From Streptomyces werraensis (GTDB lineage: Bacteria > Actinomycetota > Actinomycetes > Streptomycetales > Streptomycetaceae), in assembly GCA_014656175.1 (NCBI GenBank), contig BNBX01000010.1:186001-250000 (forward strand): a stretch of 64,000 nt of DNA, in the 5' to 3' direction. The translations under genes and the position numbers were made by a program. Each line of letters starts with the position of its first letter. Within the stretch, counting starts at the first letter, position 1. Under the pieces are notes generated by a model that saw only the letters and a program-made list of their open reading frames with translations, made no database searches and was not told the DNA's origin. This document shows positions 44,609 to 53,285 of this stretch, in pieces.

Positions 44609-45286
44609 ATGGCCGAGGCGGTCCGGGTCCTGATCGCGGACGACCAGGCGCTGCTGCGCGGGAGCTTCCGGGTCCTCGTCGACTCGACTCCCGGCATGGA
44701 GACGGTGGGGGAGGCGAGGGACGGTGCCGAGGCCGTCGCGCTCGCCCGTGAACTGACGCCGGACGTCGTCCTGATGGATCTGCGGATGCCCGTCATGGAC
44801 GGGATCGCCGCCACTCGCGAGATCTGCTCCGACGCGTCGCTGGCGGCTGTACGGGTGCTGGCCCTCACGATGTTCGACATGGACGAGTACGTCTACCCGG
44901 CCCTCCAGGCGGGGGCGAGCGGCTTCATGCTGAAGGACGCCTCGCCGGACGACCTGGTCGCGGGCATCCGCGTCATCGCCACCGGAGAGGGCGTGCTGGC
45001 CCCCTCGGTCACCCGCCGGGTCATCGCGAACTTCTCCCACCAGGACACGGCCCCCCGGCCGGCCCCCCGGCTCGTCGGCCTCACCCCGCGTGAACAGGAG
45101 GTGCTCGTGCTGATCGCCAAGGGCCTGTCGAACGCGGAGATCGCCGACCACCTGGTGATCAGCCTGCCCACCGTGAAAACCCACGTGAGCAGCCTGCTCT
45201 CCAAGCTGAACGCACGCGACCGCGCCCAGCTGGTCATCGTCGCCTACGAGAGCGGCATCGCCGAGCGCGGGCTGCCGCCGGCCTGA
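44609..45286 (+). CDS. NarL/FixJ-type response regulator of the lasso cluster
   Basis: A 225-residue regulator. The receiver (1-120) has the acidic pair Asp11-Asp12, phospho-acceptor Asp57 in DVVLMDLRMPVMDG and Lys in FMLKDASPDDL. The LuxR-type helix-turn-helix is GLTPREQEVLVLIAKGLSNAEIADHLVISLPTVKTHVSSLLSKL. It is the only complete NarL regulator in the window, so it is the best partner for the HisKA_3 kinase at 34448 at the other end of the cluster. ATG 44609 follows GAGG at 44597-44600, 101 bp after the CapA-family stop; a TAGGGT at 44530-44535 may be its own -10. Confidence 0.92.
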   Translation: MAEAVRVLIADDQALLRGSFRVLVDSTPGMETVGEARDGAEAVALARELTPDVVLMDLRMPVMDGIAATREICSDASLAAVRVLALTMFDMDEYVYPALQAGASGFMLKDASPDDLVAGIRVIATGEGVLAPSVTRRVIANFSHQDTAPRPAPRLVGLTPREQEVLVLIAKGLSNAEIADHLVISLPTVKTHVSSLLSKLNARDRAQLVIVAYESGIAERGLPPA

Positions 45287-45324
45287 TCAGGGGGCGGCGG
45301 TTCCGGCCGCGCGAAGGGCGGTCC

Positions 45325-45651
45325 TCAGGGCGCGTCAGCCGCCCGGGCGGCCGGGCCGCGTTCCGCGCGCAGGAGTGCGCGGGCCGCCCGGAGGACGTCC
45401 TCGTCCTCTCCCGCACCGCAGGCGACGAGGACGCGGAGCAGCCGGGTTCCCCATACGTCCGGGTCCGTCGCGTGGGCGTCGAGGACACGGAGGCCGTAGG
45501 GGCCGCCCGTGTCGCCGGGGGCGGTCAGGCGTCGGCGGACCGCCTGCCTCAGCGCGTCGTGCAGGTCGTGGACGGTTCCGCGGGCCGGGCCCGTCAGTCC
45601 GGCTGCCGCTCCTGTGGTCAGCGCGGTGGCCACCAGTTCCGCTCCGGTCAA
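45325..45651 (-). CDS. Small hypothetical protein divergent from SARP regulator
   Basis: A 108-residue protein of unknown function. The N-terminus TGAELVATALTTGAAAGLTG is followed by a charged helix DLHDALRQAVRRRL; the second half ends AARALLRAERGPAARAADAP. Similar small helical proteins accompany regulators and NTPases in Streptomyces, but I cannot name the family. TTG 45651 is chosen because GAAGGGA lies 7 bases upstream. It diverges from the SARP gene with about 90-110 bp between starts. Confidence 0.6.
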   Translation of the reverse strand: MTGAELVATALTTGAAAGLTGPARGTVHDLHDALRQAVRRRLTAPGDTGGPYGLRVLDAHATDPDVWGTRLLRVLVACGAGEDEDVLRAARALLRAERGPAARAADAP

Positions 45652-45760
45652 CGTGGGTCCCTTCGGATGTGCGGGTTGTGCGCGTTCGCACCGGTCACTG
45701 TGTCCGCAGGTGCTGCAATGCTGATGAACCGGCGATGAAGTGCGGGAGCGGAGGCTCGGG

Positions 45761-48721
45761 TTGGGCGGGAATTCTCAGCGGCTGCGCATCGAGGTGCTCG
45801 GCCCGCTGCGGGCGTGGCGGGACGGAAGCCCTCTGGCCCTGGGGCCCGTCAGACGGCAGACTGTGCTGGCCGCCCTGCTGCTCCGGGACGGCGCCGTGGT
45901 GAGCCACGAGCACCTGCTCGACGGCGTCTGGGGAGCCGACCCGCCCGCGTCCGGCACCAAGGTGCTGGCCAGTCATGTCAATCCGCTGCGCAGGACGCTC
46001 GACCGGGCGGGGACCCACCACACGGAGTCGGTGATCCGCAGCGGGAAGGGCTGGTACCGCTTCGTCCTGGACGACGTCCGCCTCGATCTCGCGGACCTCG
46101 CCGAGCTGGGCGACCGGGCGCTGCGGACGAAGGCGAGCGGGGATCTGGCCGGAGCGGCACAGCAGTTGACCGACGCCCTCGCTCTGTTCCGGGGTGAGCC
46201 GCTGGCCCAGCTCTCCGGGCCGTTCGCCGCGGCCGAGCGGGAACGGCTCCTGGAGCGGCGGCGCACCCTGCGGCTGGCCCGGCTCTCGTGTCTGGTCGAC
46301 CTCGGGCGGTACGGCGACGCCCTGGACGACGCGGCCCGTCTTCCCGAGGCCGACCGGTACGACGAGTCGATGCTGGCGCTGCGCATGCGCGCCCTCTACG
46401 GCTGCGAACGCCAGGCGGAGGCCCTCCACGCCTACGAGGACATGCGCCGACGTCTCTCCGACGAACTGGGCGTCGACCCGGGGGAGGAGCTGCGGCGCAT
46501 GCACGAGGCCGTGCTGCGCCAGGACGACGTCACCCTCCTCGGCGCCGCGGAGCGTCAGGTGGTCACCGCGCATCCAGCAGCCCACCGGCACCCCGTCAAC
46601 CAGCTGCCCGGCGACACCGGTCAACTGGTGGGACGGGAGACCGAGTTGGCCGTCCTGACCGAGCCGGATCCCGCCGACGCGGTCTCCGTCGTCGCCGTGG
46701 ACGGTCCCGCCGGGGTCGGCAAGACGGCCCTCGTCGTGCGGGCGGCCCACCGCATCCGCGACCGCTACCCCGACGGGTGCCTCTTCGTGGACCTGCACGC
46801 CCACAGCCGCGAACGCGGCAGGCCCGCACCGGAACGCGTGCTGCGCCGGCTGCTGCGTTCCCTCGGCGCGGACGGCAGCGAGGTGCCGGACGACCTCGAC
46901 GACCTCATGACCGCCTGGCGGGCCGTCACCAGTCCGCTGCGACTGCTGCTCGTCCTCGACGACGCCGCCGACACCCGCCAGATCCGGCCGCTGCTCCCCG
47001 CAGGGCCCGGCAGCAGGGTGATCGTCACCGGCCGGCGGCGGCTCGCGGGCCTGGACGCCGACCACCGGGTCACCCTGGAGACCCTCGGCCCCGGCGAGGC
47101 GGCCTCGCTGCTCCGGCAGATCGTCGGCCGGGAGCGCACGGACCGGGAACCCGAGGCGACGCGGGAACTGGTCCGGCTGTGCGCCGGACTGCCGCTGGCG
47201 CTGCGCATCGCGGGCACGCGGCTGCAGACCCGGCCCGCGTGGACGCTGGGGTACCTGGTGGAACGGATGGCGGACGACGAGGGGCGTCTGGGCGAACTCA
47301 GCGCCGGCGACCGCAGCGTGGAGGCGGCCTTCCGGCTGTCGTACGACCAGCTGCCGCCGGAGCAGCGGCGGGGTTTCCGGACCCTGGGGCTGGCGCCGAC
47401 GGTGGAGTTCGACGTGCGCACCCCCGCGGCGATGCTCGGCCGGTCCGCCCGTGACGCCGGGCGGATCCTGGAGAGCCTGGTCGACACGAGCCTGCTGCAG
47501 CAGCCGCGGCCGGGGCGCTACCGGCTGCACGATCTGGTGCGGGTCCATGCGCGACGGCTGGCCGAGGCCGCGCCCGCCGAGGCAGGGCCGGCACGCGGGG
47601 CGGCGCTGCGCCTCTACCTGGACGCGGCGCGCGTGGCCAGCGACTGGGGCGCCGGCGGCTATCCCACCGGTCCCGGGCCGTCGGGGACGTCGTTCACCGG
47701 CTGGCGGGAGGCCGCGGTGTGGCTGGACGAGGCCGGCGGGGAACTGGTGGACGTGGTCGGTCATGCCGTGGCGTCCGGAGAGGCCGGCCTCGCCTGCTGG
47801 ATCGCCGAGGCCCTGACGGACCACTTCGTCGGCCGTGGCCGGCTGCACGAGTGCCAGGCGGCCCTCGGGACGGCGCTGCCGTACGCCGACGCGGCGGCGG
47901 ACCGGCGGATGGCGCCCGCCCTGCACAACTGCCTCGGCTACACGCTCACCCACCGGGCGCGCTTCCCCGAGGCCTGCCGTCATCTGCGGACCGCGCTCGA
48001 CCTCGCCCGTGAGCGCGGGGAGCGGCACGAGGAGGGGCGGGCCCTCGTCGGGCTGGGGGCGATGACCGGGCTGGGAGCCGCGGGGCCGGACGCCGGCCGG
48101 GTCGAGGAGGGGGTGTCCGTGCTCGTCGCGGGCCGGGAGCTCGCCGAGCGGTACGACGACCACTGGCTCGTCGCGATGGCCTCCTTCGCCCTCGGGTTCG
48201 TGCGCCACCGCCAGGGCCGGGACGAGGAGGCACTGGCCTGCTTCCGGGACGCCCACGCCCGCGGCCGGGCCATCGGACGGCCACGGGCCCTGAGCAGGGC
48301 GCTGACCTCCAACCTCGACCTGCACCTCTATCTCGACCCGTCGGCGGCCAGGGTCCTGTTCCGCCGGGTGGCCGACCTGATCCGGCGGACCGGTGACGTC
48401 CTCCTCCACACCCTCACGCTGGCCCGGCTCGGCACGGCGGAGCACAACTCGGGGAACCTGGACGCGGCGGCCGAGGTGTTCCGGTGCGCCCTCGCCCAGC
48501 ACGGGGCACCGGGCCCGCTCGACGATCCCGACCACGACCGGCGGGAGATGGACCTGCGCTGCCGGCTGGGCCGCACCTACGCCTCGGCCGGGCGGCCCGC
48601 CGAGGCGCGGGAGCAGTTCCGCGTCGCGCTGGCCGTGCCGGGCGCCGACAGGTACCCGAAGGAGCACAAGCAGGCGGTCGAAGGGCTCGCCGCCACGGAG
48701 GGGCCGGTACGGGCCGGCTGA
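45761..48721 (+). CDS. SARP/AfsR-family regulator with NB-ARC and TPR domains
   Basis: A 986-residue transcriptional regulator close in size to AfsR. Residues about 5-100 are the OmpR-like winged helix (RIEVLGPLRAWRDG...LDGVWGADPP), about 100-255 the bacterial transcriptional activation domain, about 290-600 the NB-ARC ATPase with P-loop GPAGVGKTA (near 316) and LLLVLDDAAD, and about 660-960 TPR helices. TTG 45761 is chosen because GGAGG lies 6 bases upstream; GTG 45740 is an alternative with a weak site. Such proteins activate antibiotic clusters, so it may control the lasso operon next door, which is inference. Confidence 0.9.
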   Translation: MGGNSQRLRIEVLGPLRAWRDGSPLALGPVRRQTVLAALLLRDGAVVSHEHLLDGVWGADPPASGTKVLASHVNPLRRTLDRAGTHHTESVIRSGKGWYRFVLDDVRLDLADLAELGDRALRTKASGDLAGAAQQLTDALALFRGEPLAQLSGPFAAAERERLLERRRTLRLARLSCLVDLGRYGDALDDAARLPEADRYDESMLALRMRALYGCERQAEALHAYEDMRRRLSDELGVDPGEELRRMHEAVLRQDDVTLLGAAERQVVTAHPAAHRHPVNQLPGDTGQLVGRETELAVLTEPDPADAVSVVAVDGPAGVGKTALVVRAAHRIRDRYPDGCLFVDLHAHSRERGRPAPERVLRRLLRSLGADGSEVPDDLDDLMTAWRAVTSPLRLLLVLDDAADTRQIRPLLPAGPGSRVIVTGRRRLAGLDADHRVTLETLGPGEAASLLRQIVGRERTDREPEATRELVRLCAGLPLALRIAGTRLQTRPAWTLGYLVERMADDEGRLGELSAGDRSVEAAFRLSYDQLPPEQRRGFRTLGLAPTVEFDVRTPAAMLGRSARDAGRILESLVDTSLLQQPRPGRYRLHDLVRVHARRLAEAAPAEAGPARGAALRLYLDAARVASDWGAGGYPTGPGPSGTSFTGWREAAVWLDEAGGELVDVVGHAVASGEAGLACWIAEALTDHFVGRGRLHECQAALGTALPYADAAADRRMAPALHNCLGYTLTHRARFPEACRHLRTALDLARERGERHEEGRALVGLGAMTGLGAAGPDAGRVEEGVSVLVAGRELAERYDDHWLVAMASFALGFVRHRQGRDEEALACFRDAHARGRAIGRPRALSRALTSNLDLHLYLDPSAARVLFRRVADLIRRTGDVLLHTLTLARLGTAEHNSGNLDAAAEVFRCALAQHGAPGPLDDPDHDRREMDLRCRLGRTYASAGRPAEAREQFRVALAVPGADRYPKEHKQAVEGLAATEGPVRAG

Positions 48722-48745
48722 CCGGGTACGGGGGCCGGAAGGGAA

Positions 48746-48786
48746 CGAGGCCCCGGTCGTTCACCTCTGGCGACCGGGGGGCCTCG
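48746..48786 (+). terminator. Hairpin terminator after the first SARP gene
   Basis: Arms CGAGGCCCCGGTCG and CGACCGGGGGGCCTCG pair with a two-base bulge around an 11-base loop, 25 bp after the stop. Confidence 0.7.
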
Positions 48787-48881
48787 TGAAGCGGATCGGC
48801 CGACGGCGACACTCCCCCGAGTTGCGCGTCCCACGCGCGCACCCCCGAGCCGGATCCGATGTAGTGATCACATCAAACCTT

Positions 48882-48913
48882 GCCAACGGATGGCTAACAT
48901 GAGGCCAACGGAT
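48882..48913 (+). promoter_or_regulatory. Direct repeats overlapping the second SARP promoter
   Basis: GCCAACGGAT occurs at 48882-48891 and again at 48904-48913, exactly 22 bp (two helical turns) apart. A TAACAT -10-like element lies between them at 48895-48900. SARP proteins bind direct repeats spaced by whole turns, so this may be an operator. Confidence 0.5.
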
Positions 48914-48947
48914 ACCCATTCGGTCACCCGGAAGGCAGTGGTGCGGC

Positions 48948-50798
48948 GTGACACGGCGCGGGCTGCGCTTCGGACTGCTGGGAACGCCTGTTCTCTACGG
49001 CGGTGAGCCGGCGGGCGGTGTGCCCGGGCGGCACGGTGACACCCCCGTCCTCCCCGTGACCAGCCCGAAGCTCCGTACCCTCCTCGCCGTCCTGCTGCTC
49101 GACGCCGGGCGGGTCGTCTCCGTCGAGGTGCTGAAGGACGCCCTGTGGGGCGGGGCGCCGCCCGTCTCCGCGCTGCCCTCGCTGCACAACCACGTCGCCC
49201 GGCTGCGCCGCCTCCTCGACGAGCCCGGCCGGCTCCTCACCGTGCCCACGGGGTACGTCCTCCGCGTCGACGACGGCGAACTGGACGTCCAGGTCTTCGA
49301 CGCCCACGTCGCCGCCGCACGTGCCGCCCGCGCCGAGGGCGACTGGGAGCGGGTGCGCCGCGAGTGCCGGGCCGCGCTCGGGCTGTGGCGGGGCAGTCCG
49401 CTGGGGGGACCGGCGCCCGAGGTGGGCGGGTACGCCCTCGCGCGCCGCCTGGAGGAGGCGCGGCTGCTGCTCCACGAGTGGCGCTACGACGCCGAACTCG
49501 CCCTGGGCGACGACGGCCTGGCCGACCTCGTGCCCGAGCTGTCCGCCCTGGCCGCCGAGCATCCGTTGCGGGAGGCCTACCACCGTCAGCTCATGCTCGC
49601 CCTGCACCGCACCGGCCGTCAGGCGGAGGCCCTCGTCGTCCACCGTGATCTGCGCGCCCGGCTCGCCGACGAACTCGGTGTGGAGCCGGGGCGGCCCGTG
49701 CGCGAGGCGCACGTCGAGGTGCTGCGGGGGAGCGGGACGCGGGACGGCTCGTCCCGGTGGGTGCGGCCCGCGCAACTGCCTCCCGCGCCGGCCCCTTTCA
49801 TCGGGCGGGCGGACGTCCGGGAGAGCATCGCCCGGGCGCTCTCCGGGACGGACGCGGCCGGCGCCGTCGTCGTCAGCGGGACGGCCGGCGTCGGGAAGAG
49901 CGCCCTCGCGCTGCACGTCGCGCACGGCCTGCAGGAACGTTTCAGCGGTGGTCAGCTCCACCTCAACCTGCGGGGAACGGAGCCCGGTTCGACGCCCCTG
50001 ACCGTCGAGGAGGCCCTCGCCTCACTCCTCCGCGACCTCGGCGTCCCCTCCGAAGACGTCCCCCAACACCGTGACGCCGCCTCCGCTTTGCTGCGGTCCC
50101 TGCTCGCCCCCACCCGCACGTTGCTCGTGCTGGACGACGCCGCGAGCGCCGCCCAGGTGCGGCCGCTGCTGCCCGCCGGTCCCGGGTGCGGGGTCGTCGT
50201 CACCAGCCGGTCGCCCCTCACCGCCCTCGACGGCGCCGCCCGCTTCCCCCTCCGGCCGCTGAGCGACGAGGAGAGCGCCGCGCTGCTGCGCGCCGCGTCC
50301 GGACGGGACGGGATCACCGCCCGGCATCCGCTGGTCGCCCTCACCGGCCGGCTCCCGCTGGCGCTGCGCGTCGTCGCGGCCCGGCTCGCCGCCCGCCGGG
50401 CCCTCACCCCGGACGACCTCGCCGTCCAGCTCGCCTCCGCCGACAGCAGGCTGGACCTCCTCGACTACGACGACCTCGGCGTCCGCCGCTCACTCGACGC
50501 CGCCTTCGACGCCCTCACCGCCTCCGAGCGCCGCTCCGACCAGGACGCGGCCCTCGTCCTGCGCCTCATCGGCGCCCTCGGCCTGCCCTTCTGCGACGCC
50601 CCGTCGCTGGCGCGCCTCACCGGTGTCGACGAGGCGCGGGCCGAGGCGGCGCTGGAGCGGCTGGCGGACGTGGCCCTGCTGGAGGAGACCGCGTACGGGC
50701 GCTTCGAGCCGTACGACCTCGTGCGGGACTACGCCCGCGAACGGGCGGCGGAGCCCTGCGCGCACTCCCCGGCGGGGTGTCACTTCGCGTCGGCGTAG
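48948..50798 (+). CDS. SARP-family regulator with NB-ARC domain, no TPR region
   Basis: A 616-residue regulator. The N-terminal winged helix (LRFGLLGTPVLYGGEP...LKDALWGGAPP) and the activation domain (to about residue 260) are followed by an NB-ARC ATPase with P-loop GTAGVGKSA (near 311) and LLVLDDAASAAQVRPLLPAG. It stops shortly after the winged-helix part of NB-ARC (YDLVRDYARERA) and lacks the TPR region of the neighbouring paralogue. Its last 19 bp overlap the end of the convergent polymerase gene. GTG 48948 has a GAAGG upstream at long spacing. Confidence 0.85.
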   Translation: MTRRGLRFGLLGTPVLYGGEPAGGVPGRHGDTPVLPVTSPKLRTLLAVLLLDAGRVVSVEVLKDALWGGAPPVSALPSLHNHVARLRRLLDEPGRLLTVPTGYVLRVDDGELDVQVFDAHVAAARAARAEGDWERVRRECRAALGLWRGSPLGGPAPEVGGYALARRLEEARLLLHEWRYDAELALGDDGLADLVPELSALAAEHPLREAYHRQLMLALHRTGRQAEALVVHRDLRARLADELGVEPGRPVREAHVEVLRGSGTRDGSSRWVRPAQLPPAPAPFIGRADVRESIARALSGTDAAGAVVVSGTAGVGKSALALHVAHGLQERFSGGQLHLNLRGTEPGSTPLTVEEALASLLRDLGVPSEDVPQHRDAASALLRSLLAPTRTLLVLDDAASAAQVRPLLPAGPGCGVVVTSRSPLTALDGAARFPLRPLSDEESAALLRAASGRDGITARHPLVALTGRLPLALRVVAARLAARRALTPDDLAVQLASADSRLDLLDYDDLGVRRSLDAAFDALTASERRSDQDAALVLRLIGALGLPFCDAPSLARLTGVDEARAEAALERLADVALLEETAYGRFEPYDLVRDYARERAAEPCAHSPAGCHFASA

Positions 50799-52474
50799 CA
50801 CTCCACCACCGACGTGGTGAACGGGAACCGCACCGGCGTCTCCCCGAACGCGATCCGCCCCGCCTGCTCGGCGGCCTCGCGGATCGCCGCCGTCACCGCC
50901 TCCGTCTCCTCCTCGGGGCAGTGCACGATCACCTCGTCGTGCTGGAAGAAGACCAGCTCCGCCGCCATGCCGGTCAGTGCCCGGCGCAGGCCGGCGAGCA
51001 GCAGCAGCGCCCAGTCGGCCGCGCTGCCCTGCACCACGAAGTTACGGGCGAAACGGCCCCGGGCGCGGGCGTCGGTCGAGGCGTAACCGGGGGTCCACGC
51101 GCGGGCCGCCTCGGAGTCCGGCTCGTCGCCCGCCACCGGGATGCCGGCCTCCTCCACCGCGTCGTCCGTCGTCCGCGCGGCCGGCGGGCACGTGCGGCCC
51201 AGCCAGGTGCGGACCAGCCGGCCCTCCTCGCCCGCGCGCGCCGCCTCGTCGACGTACGCCACGGCCTGGGGGAAGCGGCGGCGCAGTGCGGCGAGGTTCT
51301 TCAGGCCGTCACCGGAGGTCTGCCCGTACACCGCGCCCAGGACGGCGATCTTGGCGCGGTCGCGGTCGCCGGAGAAGGCACGCTCGGACACCGCCTGGTA
51401 CAGGTCGCTCTCCCGGCCGGCCACCTCCATCAGCCCGGGGTCACGGGAGATCGCCGCCAGCACGCGCGGCTCCATCTGGTCGGCGTCGGCGACGACGAGC
51501 CGCCACCCGGGGTCGGCGACCGCCGCGCGGCGGATCACCTTGGGGATCTGCAGGGCGCCCCCGCCGTGGGTGACCCAGCGGCCGGTCACCGTGCCGCCCG
51601 CGAGGAACTCCGGGCGGAAGCGGCCGTCGCGCACCCAGTCCTGCAGCCAGGACCAGCCGTGCGCGACCCAGATCCGGTACAGCTTCTTGTACTCCAGCAG
51701 AGGCTTCACCGCCGGATGGTCGACCGACCGGAGCTCCCAGCGGCGCGTGGACGTCACCTTGATCCCGGCCTGCGCGAACGCCTTGATCACGTCGGCCGGG
51801 AGGTCGGGCCGGACCCGGCGGCCGAAGGCGGCGGACACCTCGTCGGCCAGCTCGGCCAGCCGGCGCGGCTCGCCGCCGCCCGCGTACCGCTCGCCCAGCA
51901 GGTCGTGCAGCAGCGCGCGGTGCACGTCCGCCCGCCAGGGCAGTCCCGCGCGGTTCATCTCGGCGGCGATCAGCATGCCCGCCGACTCGGCGGCGGTCAG
52001 CAGACGCATCCGGTCGGGGTGCGCGGTGGCGTCGATGCGCCGCTGCTGCTCGGCGTAGACCGTGAGCAGGTCGGCCGACGGCAGCGGGGCCGCCCGCGGG
52101 TCGAACAGCGACGACTGGGCGCCCGGCTCCGCCGGCCGCTGCGGCGGGTCGGGCGGCACGGGTCCGCCGCGCAGCCGGGCCAGCGCGGCCGCGGCCGAAC
52201 GCGGCTCCCCGTACCGCCCCTCGTGGCCGAGGAGCAGGGTCTCGGCGGCCTCGACGTCGTACGCCCGCTCCACTCGCACCCCCGTGGCGAGCAGACGCGG
52301 GTAGACCTCGGCCGTGGACCGCCACACCCACCGGGCGACGCCCGGACGGCTCCGTACGGCCTCGGCGAGGTCCGCCTCGCGCCGCACCGGGCCGGAGGGC
52401 AGCCCGTCCGGGCCGAGGGGGGCGACGTCCACGCCACCGTCCTCGGCCGGAGCGAGCACCCACCGGCCGGCCAT
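50780..52474 (-). CDS. Family A DNA polymerase (polymerase I-like, exonuclease region degenerate)
   Basis: A 564-residue protein with an intact polymerase domain: motif A VVADADQMEPRVLA, motif B RDRAKIAVLGAVYGQTSG and motif C FFQHDEVIVH. The first 190 residues occupy the place of the 3'-5' exonuclease but show no DxE or other metal-binding motifs, and there is no 5' nuclease. It resembles the second polymerase I-like protein of Streptomyces, separate from the housekeeping enzyme. Likely role is DNA repair or gap filling. ATG 52474 (MAGRWVLAP) is chosen; a TTG at 52504 adds ten residues without a ribosome site. Confidence 0.85.
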   Translation of the reverse strand: MAGRWVLAPAEDGGVDVAPLGPDGLPSGPVRREADLAEAVRSRPGVARWVWRSTAEVYPRLLATGVRVERAYDVEAAETLLLGHEGRYGEPRSAAAALARLRGGPVPPDPPQRPAEPGAQSSLFDPRAAPLPSADLLTVYAEQQRRIDATAHPDRMRLLTAAESAGMLIAAEMNRAGLPWRADVHRALLHDLLGERYAGGGEPRRLAELADEVSAAFGRRVRPDLPADVIKAFAQAGIKVTSTRRWELRSVDHPAVKPLLEYKKLYRIWVAHGWSWLQDWVRDGRFRPEFLAGGTVTGRWVTHGGGALQIPKVIRRAAVADPGWRLVVADADQMEPRVLAAISRDPGLMEVAGRESDLYQAVSERAFSGDRDRAKIAVLGAVYGQTSGDGLKNLAALRRRFPQAVAYVDEAARAGEEGRLVRTWLGRTCPPAARTTDDAVEEAGIPVAGDEPDSEAARAWTPGYASTDARARGRFARNFVVQGSAADWALLLLAGLRRALTGMAAELVFFQHDEVIVHCPEEETEAVTAAIREAAEQAGRIAFGETPVRFPFTTSVVECYADAK

Positions 52475-52537
52475 GTACGCGAGTGTCGCAGGAGGGTGTG
52501 ACAACGGCCTGGTGGGAGCGGGTCGGGCCGCTGTGGG

Positions 52538-53284
52538 TCAGCCCTCCTGCGCCGGCTCGTCCCCCGTCTTCGTCTCCACGTACTGCGCGAGCATGCCGGC
52601 CACGTACCGCTCGGTGGCGTCCTTGGTGACGCCTAGGCCGCTCAGCACTCCGGTGCCGTTCTCGTGTTCCAGGAGGGCGAGCAGGAGGTGCTCGGTACCG
52701 ATGTAGTTGTGGCCGAGGCGCAGCGCCTCGCGGAAGGTCAGTTCCAGCACCTTCTTGGCCGCAGAGTTGTACGGCACCAGCTCCGGGGCGTCCTCGGCGG
52801 CCGGCGGCAGTGCCGCGCGCGCGGCCTCGCGGACCGCGTCCACGGTGACGCCCTGCTCGGTGATCGCCTTGACGGCCAGGCCCTGCGGTTCGGCCAGCAG
52901 CCCGAGGACCAGGTGCTCGGGAACCATCTCGGCGTTGCGGGCGGCCTGCGCCTCGTTGTGCCCGGCCATGACCGTGTTGCGGGCGCGGGGTGTGAAGCGG
53001 TTGAAGCCCTGGTTCGGGTCGAGGTCGTTGCCCCCCTGGGGGACGAAGCGCTTCTGGGCGGCCTGCCGGGTGACGCCCATGCTCCTGCCGATGTCGGTCC
53101 AGGAGGCGCCGGAGCGCCGGGCCTGGTCGACGAAGTGGCCGATCAGGTGGTCCGCGACGTCGCCGAGGTGCTCGCCTGCGAGCACCGCGTCCTGGAGCTG
53201 TTCGAGCGGTTCGTCGTGGACCGTCTTGATGGCCGCGATGAGGTCGTCGAGACGGACGGATGACTTGATGGCGGGGTTCGTCAT
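52538..53284 (-). CDS. Clp N-domain protein with N-terminal helix-turn-helix
   Basis: A 248-residue protein. Residues about 10-80 include SGASWTDIGRSMGVTRQAAQKRF, a helix-turn-helix segment; residues about 95-235 are a Clp N-terminal (ClpR) double repeat with FTPRARNTVMAGHNEA and LGHNYIGTEHLLLALLEHENG. There is no AAA+ ATPase domain, so it is not a chaperone itself; it may be a DNA-binding regulator that senses unfolded proteins or adaptors. ATG 53284 lies at the predicted transcription start and two bases from a palindrome. Divergent from the DUF2786 gene. Confidence 0.82.
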   Translation of the reverse strand: MTNPAIKSSVRLDDLIAAIKTVHDEPLEQLQDAVLAGEHLGDVADHLIGHFVDQARRSGASWTDIGRSMGVTRQAAQKRFVPQGGNDLDPNQGFNRFTPRARNTVMAGHNEAQAARNAEMVPEHLVLGLLAEPQGLAVKAITEQGVTVDAVREAARAALPPAAEDAPELVPYNSAAKKVLELTFREALRLGHNYIGTEHLLLALLEHENGTGVLSGLGVTKDATERYVAGMLAQYVETKTGDEPAQEG

Positions 53285-53285
53285 G

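Noticed and set aside
33137-45286. Integrative element inserted at tRNA-Thr
   Set aside because: No integrase, excisionase or duplicated tRNA end was found; only adjacency supports it, so it is kept as a question rather than a feature.
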